A stretch of 34,812 nt of DNA from Endozoicomonas atrinae (GCF_001647025.1 NZ_LUKQ02000041.1:1-34812), one strand, 5' to 3'. Shown: positions 9,166 to 17,921, counted from the stretch's first letter. Numbers and translations: made by a program. The notes: a model not told the origin generated them from the sequence alone.

Positions 9166-9936
9166 TTGATCAAACAGGTTGGGATTGCCCGATTTTCAGG
9201 TAGGGAGCCTATTGGGTCTTTCAGAAAAAACAAGTGGACTCTTTTATTTTTCATGTTACTGATTTGGCTGATCATAATGGGATTGATGTTTAAGTCATGG
9301 GTTGCCTGGCTGGTTCTGGCTATTCTTTATTTGTTCTCTACCCAGCCGGTTGCATCGCTGCTTATTCAGAGCCTTGAGCGTTACCCGGTCTTCAATCCAG
9401 AGCAGACACAGCCTGTTAAGCCTCAGGTCGTTGTGATTCTTGGTGGAGGTTTACCTCGTCTTAGTCCGGAGATGTCGGGCTTTCGTCCTTCCATGTTTAC
9501 TCTGGAACGGCTTCGGTATGGCGCATGGTTGAGTCGTCAGACTGAGCTTCCTGTTATGGTCAGTGGCGGTGGTTTTCGGCCGGAGGCAGTCATCATGGCA
9601 GACAGCCTTAAAAGTGATTTTGGTGTAGAAACCCGGTGGTTGGAGGATCAAAGTACTACAACCTGGGAAAATGCGGTTTATGCTCGTGAAATGCTGCCTG
9701 AGGATATTCAGTCTGTTTTACTCGTGACCCATGGCTGGCATATGTCCAGGGCTGCTCTCAGCTTTGAAAGAGCCGGCTTTCATGTGGTTCCGGCACCGGG
9801 TATGCTGGCCGATGCTTCAAAAGACACTTTCCGTATCAGCCGGTGGTTGCCCAGTGCCCGTTATTTGAGTGAAAGTGAACGTGCTTTCAGAGAGTATGCA
9901 GGGTATTTATGGTATTGGCTGATCTATCGTCACTGA
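9166..9936 (+). CDS. ElyC/SanA/YdcF-family (DUF218) membrane protein
   Basis: This DUF218 protein has two N-terminal membrane segments (about residues 26-60) followed by a soluble domain. The length and layout fit ElyC (YcbC), which is involved in envelope and peptidoglycan homeostasis in E. coli. Motifs are VVVILGGGLPR, LERLRYGAWLSRQ, LPVMVSGGG, DQSTTTWENAVYAREML and LLVTHGWHMSRAALSFERAG. The conserved acidic, Asn and His positions of the family are visible. The start is probably TTG at 9166, close behind AGGATAG. An ATG at 9253 would cut into the first membrane segment. The gene is divergent from the antiporter and convergent with fumC. The assignment to ElyC rather than YdcF is a judgement from length and topology. 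Confidence 0.8.
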   Translation: MIKQVGIARFSGREPIGSFRKNKWTLLFFMLLIWLIIMGLMFKSWVAWLVLAILYLFSTQPVASLLIQSLERYPVFNPEQTQPVKPQVVVILGGGLPRLSPEMSGFRPSMFTLERLRYGAWLSRQTELPVMVSGGGFRPEAVIMADSLKSDFGVETRWLEDQSTTTWENAVYAREMLPEDIQSVLLVTHGWHMSRAALSFERAGFHVVPAPGMLADASKDTFRISRWLPSARYLSESERAFREYAGYLWYWLIYRH

Positions 9937-9949
9937 CGAGTTGCTTTTA

Positions 9950-10011
9950 ACCACGAAGATCACAAAGTTCACGAAGAAAGGAAAGACTGTCTTTTTCTTC
10001 GTGAACTTTGT
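9950..10011. repeat. CACGAAG-type hairpin repeat, likely bidirectional terminator
   Basis: ACAAAGTTCACGAAGAAA (9962-9979) is perfectly complementary to TTTCTTCGTGAACTTTGT (9994-10011). The inner GAAAGAC/GTCTTT bases can pair as well. CCACGAAGA precedes the left arm. The element lies between the convergent ends of the ElyC-like gene and fumC. A related element occurs at 32124-32184. Confidence 0.75.
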
Positions 10012-10030
10012 TGTTTATAAGAGAGAGCTT

Positions 10031-11428
10031 TCACTCAGCTAAGCCGCCTTTTGTTAGCAGTATGGGATCCAGCAGCTTTTTAAGTTCTGACTCACTCAGG
10101 TTGGTCTTCTCTTTTGCGACCTCAAGTACTGAGCGCTTTTCTGCATAGGCCAGCTTGGCGATTTCAGCGGCTTTCATATAGCCAATTATCGGGTTCAATG
10201 CAGTAATCAGGATGGGGTTTTTGTAGAGCGACTCGTCTACATTTTCTTGTTTTACTTTAAAGTCAGCCAGTGCTTTATCCGCCAGTAGTCGACAGCTGTT
10301 GGATGCCAGAGTAATACCTTTGATCAGATTACTGCCTATCATGGGTAGCATGGTATTTAATTGAAAATTACTGGACTGGGCACCAATGGTGATTGCAGTG
10401 TCAAAGCCCGTTATCTGGGCTGAAGCCATCAATACTGACTCACAGATAACCGGGTTCACTTTTCCCGGCATGATGCTTGAACCGGGTTGCAGAGCTGTCA
10501 GCTCTATCTCTCCCAGCCCGGCCAGAGGCCCACTGTTCATCCAGCGGAGATCATTGGACACTTTGGTTAATGTGGTTGCCAGGCTTTTTAATATTGACGA
10601 AAGCTCAAGTGCTGCTGATGGCAGGCTTAACGATGCAAAGAAGTTATCACTGGGTTTAAAGGTGATACCCGTTGTCTGGTTCAGGTGCTCACAGACTTTT
10701 ATGGCAAAGTCCTGGTGAGTATTGGTACCCGTCCCCACGGCAGTGCCACCGATGGCCAGAAGGTTAAGTCTTTCCGTACTTTGTTGAAAACGTTGCCGGT
10801 CCTGGAGAACCAGTGCTTTCCAGCCACTGATTTCCTGCTCAAAGGTCAGCGGCATGGCATCCATTAAATGAGTCCTGCCGGTTTTGACGATACCGCTGAG
10901 CTCCTGCTCCCGCTGGTCCAGAATCTTCAACAGATGGTCCACCGCAGGCATTAGCTGATGCTTTACCATTTCTGAGGCTGCCACATGGATGGCAGAGGGG
11001 ATCACATCGTTACTGCTTTGCCCCATATTGATGTGGTCATTGGGCGATATGTCGAGGTTCGTCTTGCGTTTAACCAGCTGAGCAATAACCTCGTTCACAT
11101 TCATATTACTGCTGGTGCCGGAACCGGTCTGATAAATATCCACCGGAAACTGCTGATCATAGGTTCCGGGAAAGTTTCCCTGAATCACCTGGTCACAGGC
11201 TCTGGCAGTGGCATTGGCAAACTCTTCGGACAGCAGCCCCAGTTCATGATTGGCTTTTGCTGCAGCCTGCTTTATCTGTGCGATAGCCCTTATAAACGTA
11301 GGTGGGAGCGGCTGGTGGCTGACATGGAAGTTGTTAACGGCCCGCTGTGTCTGGGCTCCATAGAGTGCTTCAACAGGTACAGATACTTCACCAAGGCTGT
11401 CTTTTTCGATCCGGGCTCTGTCTGGCAT
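10031..11428 (-). CDS. fumC: Fumarate hydratase class II
   Basis: Class II fumarase interconverts fumarate and L-malate in the TCA cycle as an oxygen-stable, iron-free homotetramer. The 465 residues match the family (E. coli FumC 467). Visible motifs are TGSGTSSNMNVNEV (about 101-114), GRTHLMDAMPLT with the active-site region His187, GTAVGTGTNTH (228-238) and the superfamily signature GSSIMPGKVNP (316-326). The C-terminal domain holds ALNPIIGYMKAAEIA. The GTGTNTH and TxLQ-GSS context favours fumarase over aspartase or argininosuccinate lyase. The ATG at 11428 has AAGG about nine bases upstream. The gene appears monocistronic and converges on the ElyC-like gene. Confidence 0.95.
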   Translation of the reverse strand: MPDRARIEKDSLGEVSVPVEALYGAQTQRAVNNFHVSHQPLPPTFIRAIAQIKQAAAKANHELGLLSEEFANATARACDQVIQGNFPGTYDQQFPVDIYQTGSGTSSNMNVNEVIAQLVKRKTNLDISPNDHINMGQSSNDVIPSAIHVAASEMVKHQLMPAVDHLLKILDQREQELSGIVKTGRTHLMDAMPLTFEQEISGWKALVLQDRQRFQQSTERLNLLAIGGTAVGTGTNTHQDFAIKVCEHLNQTTGITFKPSDNFFASLSLPSAALELSSILKSLATTLTKVSNDLRWMNSGPLAGLGEIELTALQPGSSIMPGKVNPVICESVLMASAQITGFDTAITIGAQSSNFQLNTMLPMIGSNLIKGITLASNSCRLLADKALADFKVKQENVDESLYKNPILITALNPIIGYMKAAEIAKLAYAEKRSVLEVAKEKTNLSESELKKLLDPILLTKGGLAE

Positions 11429-11451
11429 GATCAGGGACCTTAATAAGCAGA

Positions 11452-11484
11452 AAGCCTCATAGAGTGTCTGACAAGCTGAGGCTT
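11452..11484. other. Small inverted repeat upstream of fumC
   Basis: AAGCCTCA (11452-11459) and TGAGGCTT (11477-11484) form an 8-bp perfect stem around a 17-base loop, 24 bases upstream of the fumC start. It lies in the 195-bp gap between fumC and the parA-like gene. It could be an operator, part of the fumC leader, or the end of parA transcripts. No T-run settles it. Confidence 0.35.
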
Positions 11485-11623
11485 CTGATGGCTTTCGGGA
11501 TGGTTGTTCGTTTGGGTAAGTCTTATATCGGGAGTTCAGCCAGTAAGTATAGGAGCTTAGTCAGAGGGTTAGGGGAAGCTAATTTGAAACCATAAGGTAT
11601 AAAGTATTTGACTGATGAATGGC

Positions 11624-12343
11624 TCAGCCGGGTTCAGGTATCACCTTTGAGCCCCTTTGCTCTGATGGGTGAGAAGTCATCCTGTCTTTTTGTCTCTCTA
11701 TTTCTCTAAGCCATCGAATGATCGGATACCACTGTTCAAGCTCTTTTCGATAACGCAGTAAATTTGGCTTATCAAAGATGCCAATACCGTTTTCTGATGC
11801 ATGGACATAGGTTTGACTGTCTCTTACTGTTCCAATAAACGGGATATCCAGAGAATTCAAAAAAAGCATCAGCCTTCCGTAGGCTTTGGTATTCAGGCGG
11901 CAGCGGTTTGCGATCACTGCGATCCTGCAGTTTACACGCTGCCTTCTTAGGTTGATCAGTAAACTGCCAATAAATAACGTGACGGCTTTAATATCAAAGG
12001 ATGAGGGTAAAACAGGAATTAATATCACATCATTTTTACGAATTTCAGCCATATTTTCTAATATTTTTACCCCGGCAGGTGTATCTGTAACCACCACCTG
12101 GGTACCGGCTTCAGGCTTTCGTTGAAACACATTGGTCATGCCTGTTTTTGTTTTACTGGCTTCAATGACCTGAGGTTTCCCCAGCGACTCCTGCCGTTTT
12201 TCTGCCCAGAATGCACTGGACCCCTGGGGATCCATATCGATCAATGCCGTTTTCATCCCGCGAGACAGGTAGTAACTGATCAGGGTGGTGGTCAGTGTGG
12301 TCTTGCCCGCACCACCTTTAGAGTTCATAACCAGTATTCTCAT
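11624..12343 (-). CDS. ParA/Soj-family ATPase, orphan
   Basis: This is a deviant Walker A ATPase of the ParA/MinD superfamily. The Walker A is SKGGAGKTTLT (about residues 8-18). The switch region is LIDMDPQGSSAFW, and the Walker B-like strand is VVVTDTPAG. The 239-residue length, without an N-terminal helix-turn-helix, fits small (type Ib-like or Soj-type) ParA proteins. Such proteins position plasmids, chromosomal origins or protein cargo. No parB or parS cluster is visible beside it; the nearest upstream ORF on the same strand (12505-12696) is unrecognised. The C-terminal tail is charged and probably disordered. It could be a plasmid-derived remnant or a cargo-positioning ATPase. Its placement between fumC and lnt marks the start of an accessory patch. 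Confidence 0.85.
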   Translation of the reverse strand: MRILVMNSKGGAGKTTLTTTLISYYLSRGMKTALIDMDPQGSSAFWAEKRQESLGKPQVIEASKTKTGMTNVFQRKPEAGTQVVVTDTPAGVKILENMAEIRKNDVILIPVLPSSFDIKAVTLFIGSLLINLRRQRVNCRIAVIANRCRLNTKAYGRLMLFLNSLDIPFIGTVRDSQTYVHASENGIGIFDKPNLLRYRKELEQWYPIIRWLREIERQKDRMTSHPSEQRGSKVIPEPG

Positions 12344-12504
12344 TGTTTTATCTCTGGCAAATCAAAGCCGGTTTTTTGGAAAAATAAAATCAAATGGTTA
12401 GTGAATATTGGTAGTGAAAGTCAAAACTCGTTGTGCTTTTCATTTTTTGGTTGCATACACAGCCTCATCGGCTGCTTTGGTTAACACTCCAGTATCCATG
12501 TCAC

Positions 12505-12696
12505 TTAACAGGCACATCGCAGTGTCAATAGGTGAGCCAGTTTTTCAGCAAATTGCCAGGCCTCCTGTACTGATAAGTTCTTGAGAATACAGGATTGAAC
12601 CCACAGTTGTTGTTTGCTGCGGCCGCTTTTATCTGGAGGTAGTTGTGATATAGCGGGTCTTTCTGAGCCAGCATGCTTCACCCAAAGTTCTCGCAT
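12505..12696 (-). CDS. Small hypothetical protein upstream of parA-like gene
   Basis: This 63-codon ORF starts at ATG 12696. The protein begins MRELWVKHAGSERPAI and contains the charged stretch PPDKSGRSKQQLW, then an amphipathic segment NLSVQEAWQFAEKLAHLL. It lies 161 bases upstream of the ParA-like gene on the same strand. The position is where a ParA partner could lie, but I see no known partner domain. I do not recognise the family, the start lacks a strong ribosome binding site, and it may be a fragment. The remaining bases of 12344-12763 show no other convincing gene. Confidence 0.35.
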   Translation of the reverse strand: MRELWVKHAGSERPAISQLPPDKSGRSKQQLWVQSCILKNLSVQEAWQFAEKLAHLLTLRCAC

Positions 12697-12769
12697 AGGA
12701 TCAACATGAAACTTTGTTTAGAAAAAATGATCAATTACAGGGCAATTACCTATAAATTGAGGAGTGATT

Positions 12770-13657
12770 ATGGACTCTTTGCCATCGTCATTAGCAAATT
12801 CCCCGAGAACTAGCCCTATTCCTGAGGCAGTTGCCAGCAATACTGAAGTGTACTCTGCAGGTGCTCGTGTTTTTCTTGAATCTAACACCTTTGGAGCTTA
12901 TGTCGGTGCAGCGAAAGGAGTTGTTCAAGAGGCACTGAAAAATTCCGTGTCTGAATTGCCAGCTTACAGCCTGCCTCATGAATTGACCCTTGGACACATG
13001 GCCTGTCTGGCTGCAGATGCTTCAGGCTTAGAGCTTTTAAAAAGGCTGGTTGAGATTCCTGAGTTAGCTAAACAGTTAACCCAGTCATGTAAAGCTATTC
13101 CGGTTGAGGAGATTGCTGTTTTGGACCCTAAAGGGGATCCAGTAATGCCAGCAATCAATAAAGACGATGCATTGAATTTTGCTTTATTCAGAGGGTGGAA
13201 AGAGGGTGTTGAATTTATAATTAAGGAGCTTACGAAAGATGATAACAAGCTGGAAGCTACTTCTAATGGTACTGGCAATAGCCCGGTGAACTTGGCCGCT
13301 GGTAAATGTGACCTGGAGGTAATGGTACTGCTTTGTGCTTCTTTTGACGAAAGTGCTGCTTCTGATCTGAAAAATCGCCAGACATCTCCCGGAGGAAGCA
13401 CGCCTCTTCACAGTAACGTAAGAACAGGTATGCCTGAAGTGTGCGAGTGGTTGTTAGATAATGGGGCTGAGAAAAGTATTTCGCTTAAAGATAAAGGCGG
13501 GCTCACTCCTTATGACCACTTAAAAAACAGGCTTCAAGAACAAAGGATGAACGCAGAGGAAATTGTTAAATGGGAAAAACTTCTTCCAAGATTGGATCCA
13601 AAGCACCAAGAAGTTGAAATAGACTTGTCTCAAACGATGGGGGCCCTCAAAGTATGA
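12770..13657 (+). CDS. Ankyrin-repeat protein
   Basis: The 295-residue protein is preceded by GAGGAG (12759-12764), six bases before the ATG at 12770. A GTG at 12764 inside that site is a poorer start. The N-terminal third is low in recognisable features. Ankyrin-like units appear from about residue 72: LTLGHMACLAADASGLELL, then NSPVNLAAGKCDLEVMVLL (about 170-188). The clearest is GSTPLHSNVRTGMPEVCEWL with LLDNGAEK (about 209-235), followed by GGLTPYDHLKNRL. These have the TPLH, helix and LLxxGA pattern. No signal peptide or membrane segment is seen. Such proteins are numerous in symbiotic and intracellular bacteria and often act on host proteins; that role is inference here. It ends 11 bases from lnt, which converges on it. 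Confidence 0.75.
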   Translation: MDSLPSSLANSPRTSPIPEAVASNTEVYSAGARVFLESNTFGAYVGAAKGVVQEALKNSVSELPAYSLPHELTLGHMACLAADASGLELLKRLVEIPELAKQLTQSCKAIPVEEIAVLDPKGDPVMPAINKDDALNFALFRGWKEGVEFIIKELTKDDNKLEATSNGTGNSPVNLAAGKCDLEVMVLLCASFDESAASDLKNRQTSPGGSTPLHSNVRTGMPEVCEWLLDNGAEKSISLKDKGGLTPYDHLKNRLQEQRMNAEEIVKWEKLLPRLDPKHQEVEIDLSQTMGALKV

Positions 13658-13668
13658 GAGCCTTTCAC

Positions 13669-15231
13669 TTAACTTTTTCCTTTGTATTTTCGTGTACGCA
13701 GTGGCAAGGCGATCATCAGTAAGCTGATAAGGAGGGTAGGCCAAGAGCCAAAAGTCATAAATGGCGTCTGGCCTTCCCGAACCTCAGCTGAAGATGACAG
13801 CACTCCACTGGTAAAGCGCGGAATGGTTTCTATCACCCCCCCCTTTTCATCAATCAGAGCGGTAATTCCATCATTGGTGGCACGGATCATATAGCGCCCG
13901 GTTTCCAGTGCACGCATACGGGCGATCTGGAAGTGCTGGACAGGGCCTATGGATTTGCCAAACCAGGTATCGTTACTGATGGTAATCAGCAGTCCACTCT
14001 CTTGAGCCATTTGTGCGGCAAAATCCGGGTAGACCACCTCGTAACAGATATAGGGAGCAATTTTTACCTCACCAGCCCTGAGTAAGGTTTGCTCTGAATC
14101 ACCGCGGGAGAACTCCGACATTGGGAGGTTAAAGAAATCAATCAACCCCCGCAGTATGGATTCCATGGGGACATACTCACCAAAGGGCACCAGTTTCTGT
14201 TTATCGTAGCGGCCAGGGCCTTCAGTGGGTGAATAGCCTTCCCCCATCGACAGAATACTGTTGAAGTAACGGGTTTCACTGCCAGAGTTATCATCCACCG
14301 GCATGCCGAGAATCAGAGTGCTGTTGTTCTGACGAGCCAGTCTGTCCAGATGCGTCATCAAGCCCTGGGCACGGTTGTAAAACAGTGGGATGGCATTTTC
14401 CGGCCAGATAATCAGTTCCTGCTCCCACTGGTCTTCACTCAGGCCAATGTATGTACTGATGGTGGAGTGAATATAGTCAGGGTCCCACTTCAGGTTCTGG
14501 GGAATATTACCCTGTATGGCACTGAACGATAGGTCTCCCGTTTTCTCTGTCCATTGAATGTTGGTCAGTGGCCACGCCAGTCCCCAGCAGCCAAGGAAGA
14601 TGAGTAAGGCAATAATATTGGGGGTTCGCTGCTGTTTCGCTGGAATAGCCAGGGCAAACAACAGGCAGGCTGTGGCTACAATCAGCAGGCTTAAGCCATA
14701 AGTTCCAATAACTGGAGCCAGGGCCGCAAATGGCGTGTCCAGGAGCGCATAGCCAGACAGCAGCCATGGAAAGCCCGTCAGCAGCCAGCTGCGAACCGAC
14801 TCAAATAGAACCCACAGGCCGGAAAACACTAATGCCTGCTGCCATGGGTGAAGTCGGCTTGCGCTAGCTTGCTCAGCCTTTCGTTGATTCAACCAGCTAT
14901 ACAGCAGAAAGACCGGCATGATCATCAGGGCGGAAATGCCCAGGACAAAAAGTCCGGTCAGCAGCCCTGCCAGTATGGGAGATGCAGCACCAAATTCGTG
15001 GATACTGACGTATATCCAGGATGTGCCAGCCCCAAACATACCGACACCAAAAAGAAAGCCGCAAAGTGTTGCCGCCTTGATGGGCAGAGTTCGGGTCAGA
15101 AGAAAGATAATACCAATGGCCAGCATGGGAGCTGGCCAGAAATCAAAAGGGCTGAAGCCCAGGGGGAGGGCTGCACCTGCTGCCAGCGACAGCAGGTAAC
15201 GCACGATCTGTAGAGATGAACGGGCAGGCAT
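13669..15231 (-). CDS. lnt: Apolipoprotein N-acyltransferase
   Basis: Lnt adds the third acyl chain to the N-terminal Cys of lipoproteins at the periplasmic face of the inner membrane. The 520 residues match E. coli Lnt (512). Several membrane segments fill residues 1-215, followed by a nitrilase-like domain. The catalytic triad is visible as Glu278 in IIWPENAIPLF, Lys344 in RYDKQKLVPFGEYVP and Cys396 in APYICYEVVYPD. A final membrane helix precedes a basic tail. Its ATG at 15231 overlaps the corC stop by one base (TGATG on the minus strand), so it is translationally coupled at the end of the phoH-ybeY-corC-lnt operon. lnt supports lipoproteins such as the one at 7105-7827. Confidence 0.96.
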   Translation of the reverse strand: MPARSSLQIVRYLLSLAAGAALPLGFSPFDFWPAPMLAIGIIFLLTRTLPIKAATLCGFLFGVGMFGAGTSWIYVSIHEFGAASPILAGLLTGLFVLGISALMIMPVFLLYSWLNQRKAEQASASRLHPWQQALVFSGLWVLFESVRSWLLTGFPWLLSGYALLDTPFAALAPVIGTYGLSLLIVATACLLFALAIPAKQQRTPNIIALLIFLGCWGLAWPLTNIQWTEKTGDLSFSAIQGNIPQNLKWDPDYIHSTISTYIGLSEDQWEQELIIWPENAIPLFYNRAQGLMTHLDRLARQNNSTLILGMPVDDNSGSETRYFNSILSMGEGYSPTEGPGRYDKQKLVPFGEYVPMESILRGLIDFFNLPMSEFSRGDSEQTLLRAGEVKIAPYICYEVVYPDFAAQMAQESGLLITISNDTWFGKSIGPVQHFQIARMRALETGRYMIRATNDGITALIDEKGGVIETIPRFTSGVLSSSAEVREGQTPFMTFGSWPTLLISLLMIALPLRTRKYKGKS

Positions 15232-16073
15232 CAGCAGGGAGTTACCCGTAGCAGTCGAATCCGACGACCATCGGCATTCAGTACATCAAAACGGAAGCCG
15301 GAAATCTCCACGGACTCATTACGGGTTGGCATATGACCAAATTCCTGCATCACAATACCACCAATGGTATCGAACTCATCATCCGGGAACTTGGTGGCAA
15401 ACTGCTCGTTAAAGTCTTCAATGGGCGTCAGCGCTTTAACAATAAAAGCGTGCTCAAGGTCGTCGGCTGGTTTGATAAAGGTATCTTCATCAACATCCGT
15501 TTCATCTTCAATGTCGCCCACTATCTGCTCAAGCACATCTTCAATGGTGACCAAGCCGGCAACACCACCAAACTCATCAATGACAATGGCCATGTGGTTA
15601 CGGTTGGTACGGAACTCCCTGAGCAGAACATTGAGGCGTTTGCTTTCCGGGATAAACGTCGCTTGGCGTAAATGATTTTTGATGTTGAACTTGCTGCCAG
15701 TGTTGAGGATCAGTGGGAGCAGGTCTTTGGCAAGCAGGATACCAATGACTTCATCCTTGGTATCGCCAATAACAGGAAAGCGGGAGTGGGCAGACTCAAT
15801 AACCTGGGGAAGAAATTCTTCGGGGTTCTGGTCTTCGTCAACACAGACCATCTGGGAGCGGGGAATCATGATTTCACGGACCTGCATGTCCGCAACCTGA
15901 ACTGCGCCTTCAATGATGCTCAGTGCTTCATCATCCAGCATGCCCCGACTTCCAGCGTCTCTCAGCATCCCCAGAAGTGCATTGCGGTCTTTGGGATCCT
16001 GGTGAAACATGCTGGTCAGTTTGTCCATCCATGATGGTGACGGATGATCTTCCGTCGAATGGTCGTCGCTCAT
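15231..16073 (-). CDS. corC: CorC/YbeX, CBS-domain protein
   Basis: This cytoplasmic protein has paired CBS domains and a C-terminal CorC_HlyC (transporter-associated) domain. It is linked to magnesium and cobalt efflux together with CorA, and YbeX has also been tied to ribosome metabolism. The 280 residues are close to the E. coli length (292). The first CBS domain begins at VREIMIPRSQMVCVD. The second includes IVIDEFGGVAGLVTIEDVLEQIVGDI split by conserved acidic residues. The C-terminal domain runs from about residue 205 to RIRLLRVTP. It lies third in the phoH-ybeY-corC-lnt operon. A small hairpin sits in the 90-bp gap after ybeY, and corC overlaps lnt by one base. Confidence 0.95.
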   Translation of the reverse strand: MSDDHSTEDHPSPSWMDKLTSMFHQDPKDRNALLGMLRDAGSRGMLDDEALSIIEGAVQVADMQVREIMIPRSQMVCVDEDQNPEEFLPQVIESAHSRFPVIGDTKDEVIGILLAKDLLPLILNTGSKFNIKNHLRQATFIPESKRLNVLLREFRTNRNHMAIVIDEFGGVAGLVTIEDVLEQIVGDIEDETDVDEDTFIKPADDLEHAFIVKALTPIEDFNEQFATKFPDDEFDTIGGIVMQEFGHMPTRNESVEISGFRFDVLNADGRRIRLLRVTPC

Positions 16074-16096
16074 TGCCCTCTGTCTTCACGGCTGTG

Positions 16097-16115
16097 CCCA
16101 CTGAATGTCAGTGGG
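16097..16115. other. Intra-operon hairpin between ybeY and corC
   Basis: A perfect 7-bp stem CCCACTG (16097-16103) and CAGTGGG (16109-16115) has a 5-base loop. It stands about 24 bases before the corC start on the minus strand. It lacks a T-run, so a role in RNA stability or partial termination is more likely than full termination. Confidence 0.4.
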
Positions 16116-16163
16116 CGGTTTACTGAATGTGAAATGTAACTCATTGCCCGGAGCTTTTCAGGT

Positions 16164-16625
16164 TTACTCTTTATCCTGATAGGGATCAGGATAGCCAAGC
16201 TGACCAAGAATTTCCGTCTCCAGAGACTCCATTTCTTCGGCTTCCTGATCGTCAATGTGATCATAGCCAAGCAAGTGAAGTGTGCCATGAACAATCATAT
16301 GAGCCCAGTGGGAATTGAGACTTTTTTTCTGTTCAATGGCTTCCCGCTCAACAACAGGGACGCAGATAATCAAATCCCCCAGTAATGGCAACTCCAGTTC
16401 GGCAGGAAGATCGGAAGGAAAAGACAGAACATTGGTTGGCCCCTCCTTGCCCCGCCACTGGCGGTTCAGCTCAGCACCTTCCTCCTCATCAACAATCAGC
16501 AGGCTGATTTCAGCTTCCTGACGGTGCTGGCCAACCGCTGCAGCAGCCCACTTTTCCAAATCACTCTGTTCGGGAAGCGGTGAGCTGGTGCTGTTAATCA
16601 TCACATCAATATGAACCGTGGCCAT
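16164..16625 (-). CDS. ybeY: Endoribonuclease YbeY
   Basis: YbeY is a metal-dependent single-strand endoribonuclease for 16S rRNA 3' maturation and ribosome quality control. The zinc-binding signature [11 protein letters not shown] (the H-x3-H-x5-H pattern) is complete. [17 protein letters not shown] and [13 protein letters not shown] are typical of the family. The 153 residues match the family length (E. coli 155). The ATG at 16625 overlaps the phoH TAA by one base (TAATG), so the two are translationally coupled. The chromosomal partnership with phoH, corC and miaB is the standard one for RNA metabolism genes. Confidence 0.96.
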   Translation of the reverse strand: MATVHIDVMINSTSSPLPEQSDLEKWAAAAVGQHRQEAEISLLIVDEEEGAELNRQWRGKEGPTNVLSFPSDLPAELELPLLGDLIICVPVVEREAIEQKKSLNSHWAHMIVHGTLHLLGYDHIDDQEAEEMESLETEILGQLGYPDPYQDKE

Positions 16626-17758
16626 TACTGCACGCCTTTGGATGATGAGGAGCCTTCAGCCGAGTGAGAGTCTTCAGCTTTGGGAGTGGAAGATTTTTTT
16701 ACAGGCCGAGCCCTTTGGCCTGCTGACTGCTCCTGGGTCAGTTTGTCAAAGCGGTCATAGGCCTGAACAATCCGTTGTACCAGAGGGTGGCGGACCACAT
16801 CTTTGGCGGTGAACCAGGTAAAGCCAATGCCTTCGACACCCTTGAGAACGTCAATAGCACTGGCAAGACCGGAGCGAGTGCCTCTTGGCAAGTCAACCTG
16901 TGTGATATCACCAGTAATGACAGCGGTAGAACCAAAGCCGATACGAGTCAGGAACATCTTCATCTGCTCTTGAGTGGTATTCTGGGACTCATCAAGAATG
17001 ATAAATGAATTATTCAGTGTGCGACCACGCATATAGGCAAGAGGGGCAACTTCAATAACATTCTTCTCTATCAGTCGGTCAACCCGCTCAAAACCAAGCA
17101 TTTCATATAGGGCATCATAGAGAGGCCTCAGATAAGGGTCGATTTTCTGGGACAGGTCTCCCGGCAGGAAGCCCAGTTTTTCCCCAGCTTCAACGGCAGG
17201 GCGTACCAGTAGGATGCGGCGGATCTGCTCTTCTTCCAGCGCCTGCACTGCAGCGGCAACCGCCAGGTAGGTTTTACCGGTACCCGCCGGCCCAATGCCG
17301 AAGTTGATATCGTGCTGCAGAATCGATTTTACATAGTTTTGCTGGTTAGGCCCCCGGGGAGTAATCAGACCTTTACGGGTACGTAGAGATATCAGTTTGT
17401 CTTCGGGCTCTTCATGTATCCATTCAATGGCAGATTCCTGCAGGAACAGGTGAACCGTGTTAGGGCTGAGTGGTTCGTCCTTGCCGGTTTCCCTGAAGAG
17501 GCGTTTTACTACCTCGCCCGCTACGTCAGCACGGTCGCTATCGCCGCTGATAGCAAAGGTATTGCCGCGGTGGCGGATGGTAACTCCGAGCCGTTCTTCG
17601 ATTTGTTTCAGATGCTGGTTAAATTGTCCGCAGAGTTCAGCAAACCTCAGCGGTTCATCTGGCTCGAGAGAAAAGCGGCAGACGTTTTGGGGAGTGGCGC
17701 TTTGGCCAGGGGCGTCACGACTTCCGGGAAAGTCCTGTCCTTGTATATTGGTATTCAA
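16625..17758 (-). CDS. ybeZ: PhoH-like ATPase (YbeZ)
   Basis: PhoH/YbeZ is a cytoplasmic NTPase of the RNA-helicase-like PhoH family that partners with YbeY. Walker A is [11 protein letters not shown] (from residue 156) and Walker B is [11 protein letters not shown] (about 250). The region before Walker A contains [14 protein letters not shown], and [10 protein letters not shown] is the sensor segment. The protein has an N-terminal region of about 130 residues and a disordered Ser/Lys-rich tail after about residue 340. The 377 total is slightly longer than E. coli YbeZ (346), mostly at the two ends. It heads the phoH-ybeY-corC-lnt operon and is separated from miaB by 197 bases that contain a terminator-like hairpin. 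Confidence 0.95.
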   Translation of the reverse strand: MNTNIQGQDFPGSRDAPGQSATPQNVCRFSLEPDEPLRFAELCGQFNQHLKQIEERLGVTIRHRGNTFAISGDSDRADVAGEVVKRLFRETGKDEPLSPNTVHLFLQESAIEWIHEEPEDKLISLRTRKGLITPRGPNQQNYVKSILQHDINFGIGPAGTGKTYLAVAAAVQALEEEQIRRILLVRPAVEAGEKLGFLPGDLSQKIDPYLRPLYDALYEMLGFERVDRLIEKNVIEVAPLAYMRGRTLNNSFIILDESQNTTQEQMKMFLTRIGFGSTAVITGDITQVDLPRGTRSGLASAIDVLKGVEGIGFTWFTAKDVVRHPLVQRIVQAYDRFDKLTQEQSAGQRARPVKKSSTPKAEDSHSAEGSSSSKGVQ

Positions 17759-17921
17759 AGTCAGTATTTAGCCTTTACTGCAGTTGTATTCAAATAAGAT
17801 ATTACGATGGACACTGGGTGTAAGCCAGCCCAGGGGCTGTTGATGTTTCGCATTGTGTCTGGCGAAAACGCAACGGACCCTGAGAGACAACCTGATTCTT
17901 GGACAGCGGATTCCAAATAGG

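Noticed and set aside
10985-11443. 152-codon plus-strand ORF inside fumC
   Set aside because: It is a shadow frame of a well-conserved class II fumarase gene and shows no domain of its own.
14848-15213. 121-codon plus-strand ORF inside lnt
   Set aside because: It is antisense to the membrane segments of Lnt; the Gln/Lys-rich product is what hydrophobic codons give in reverse.
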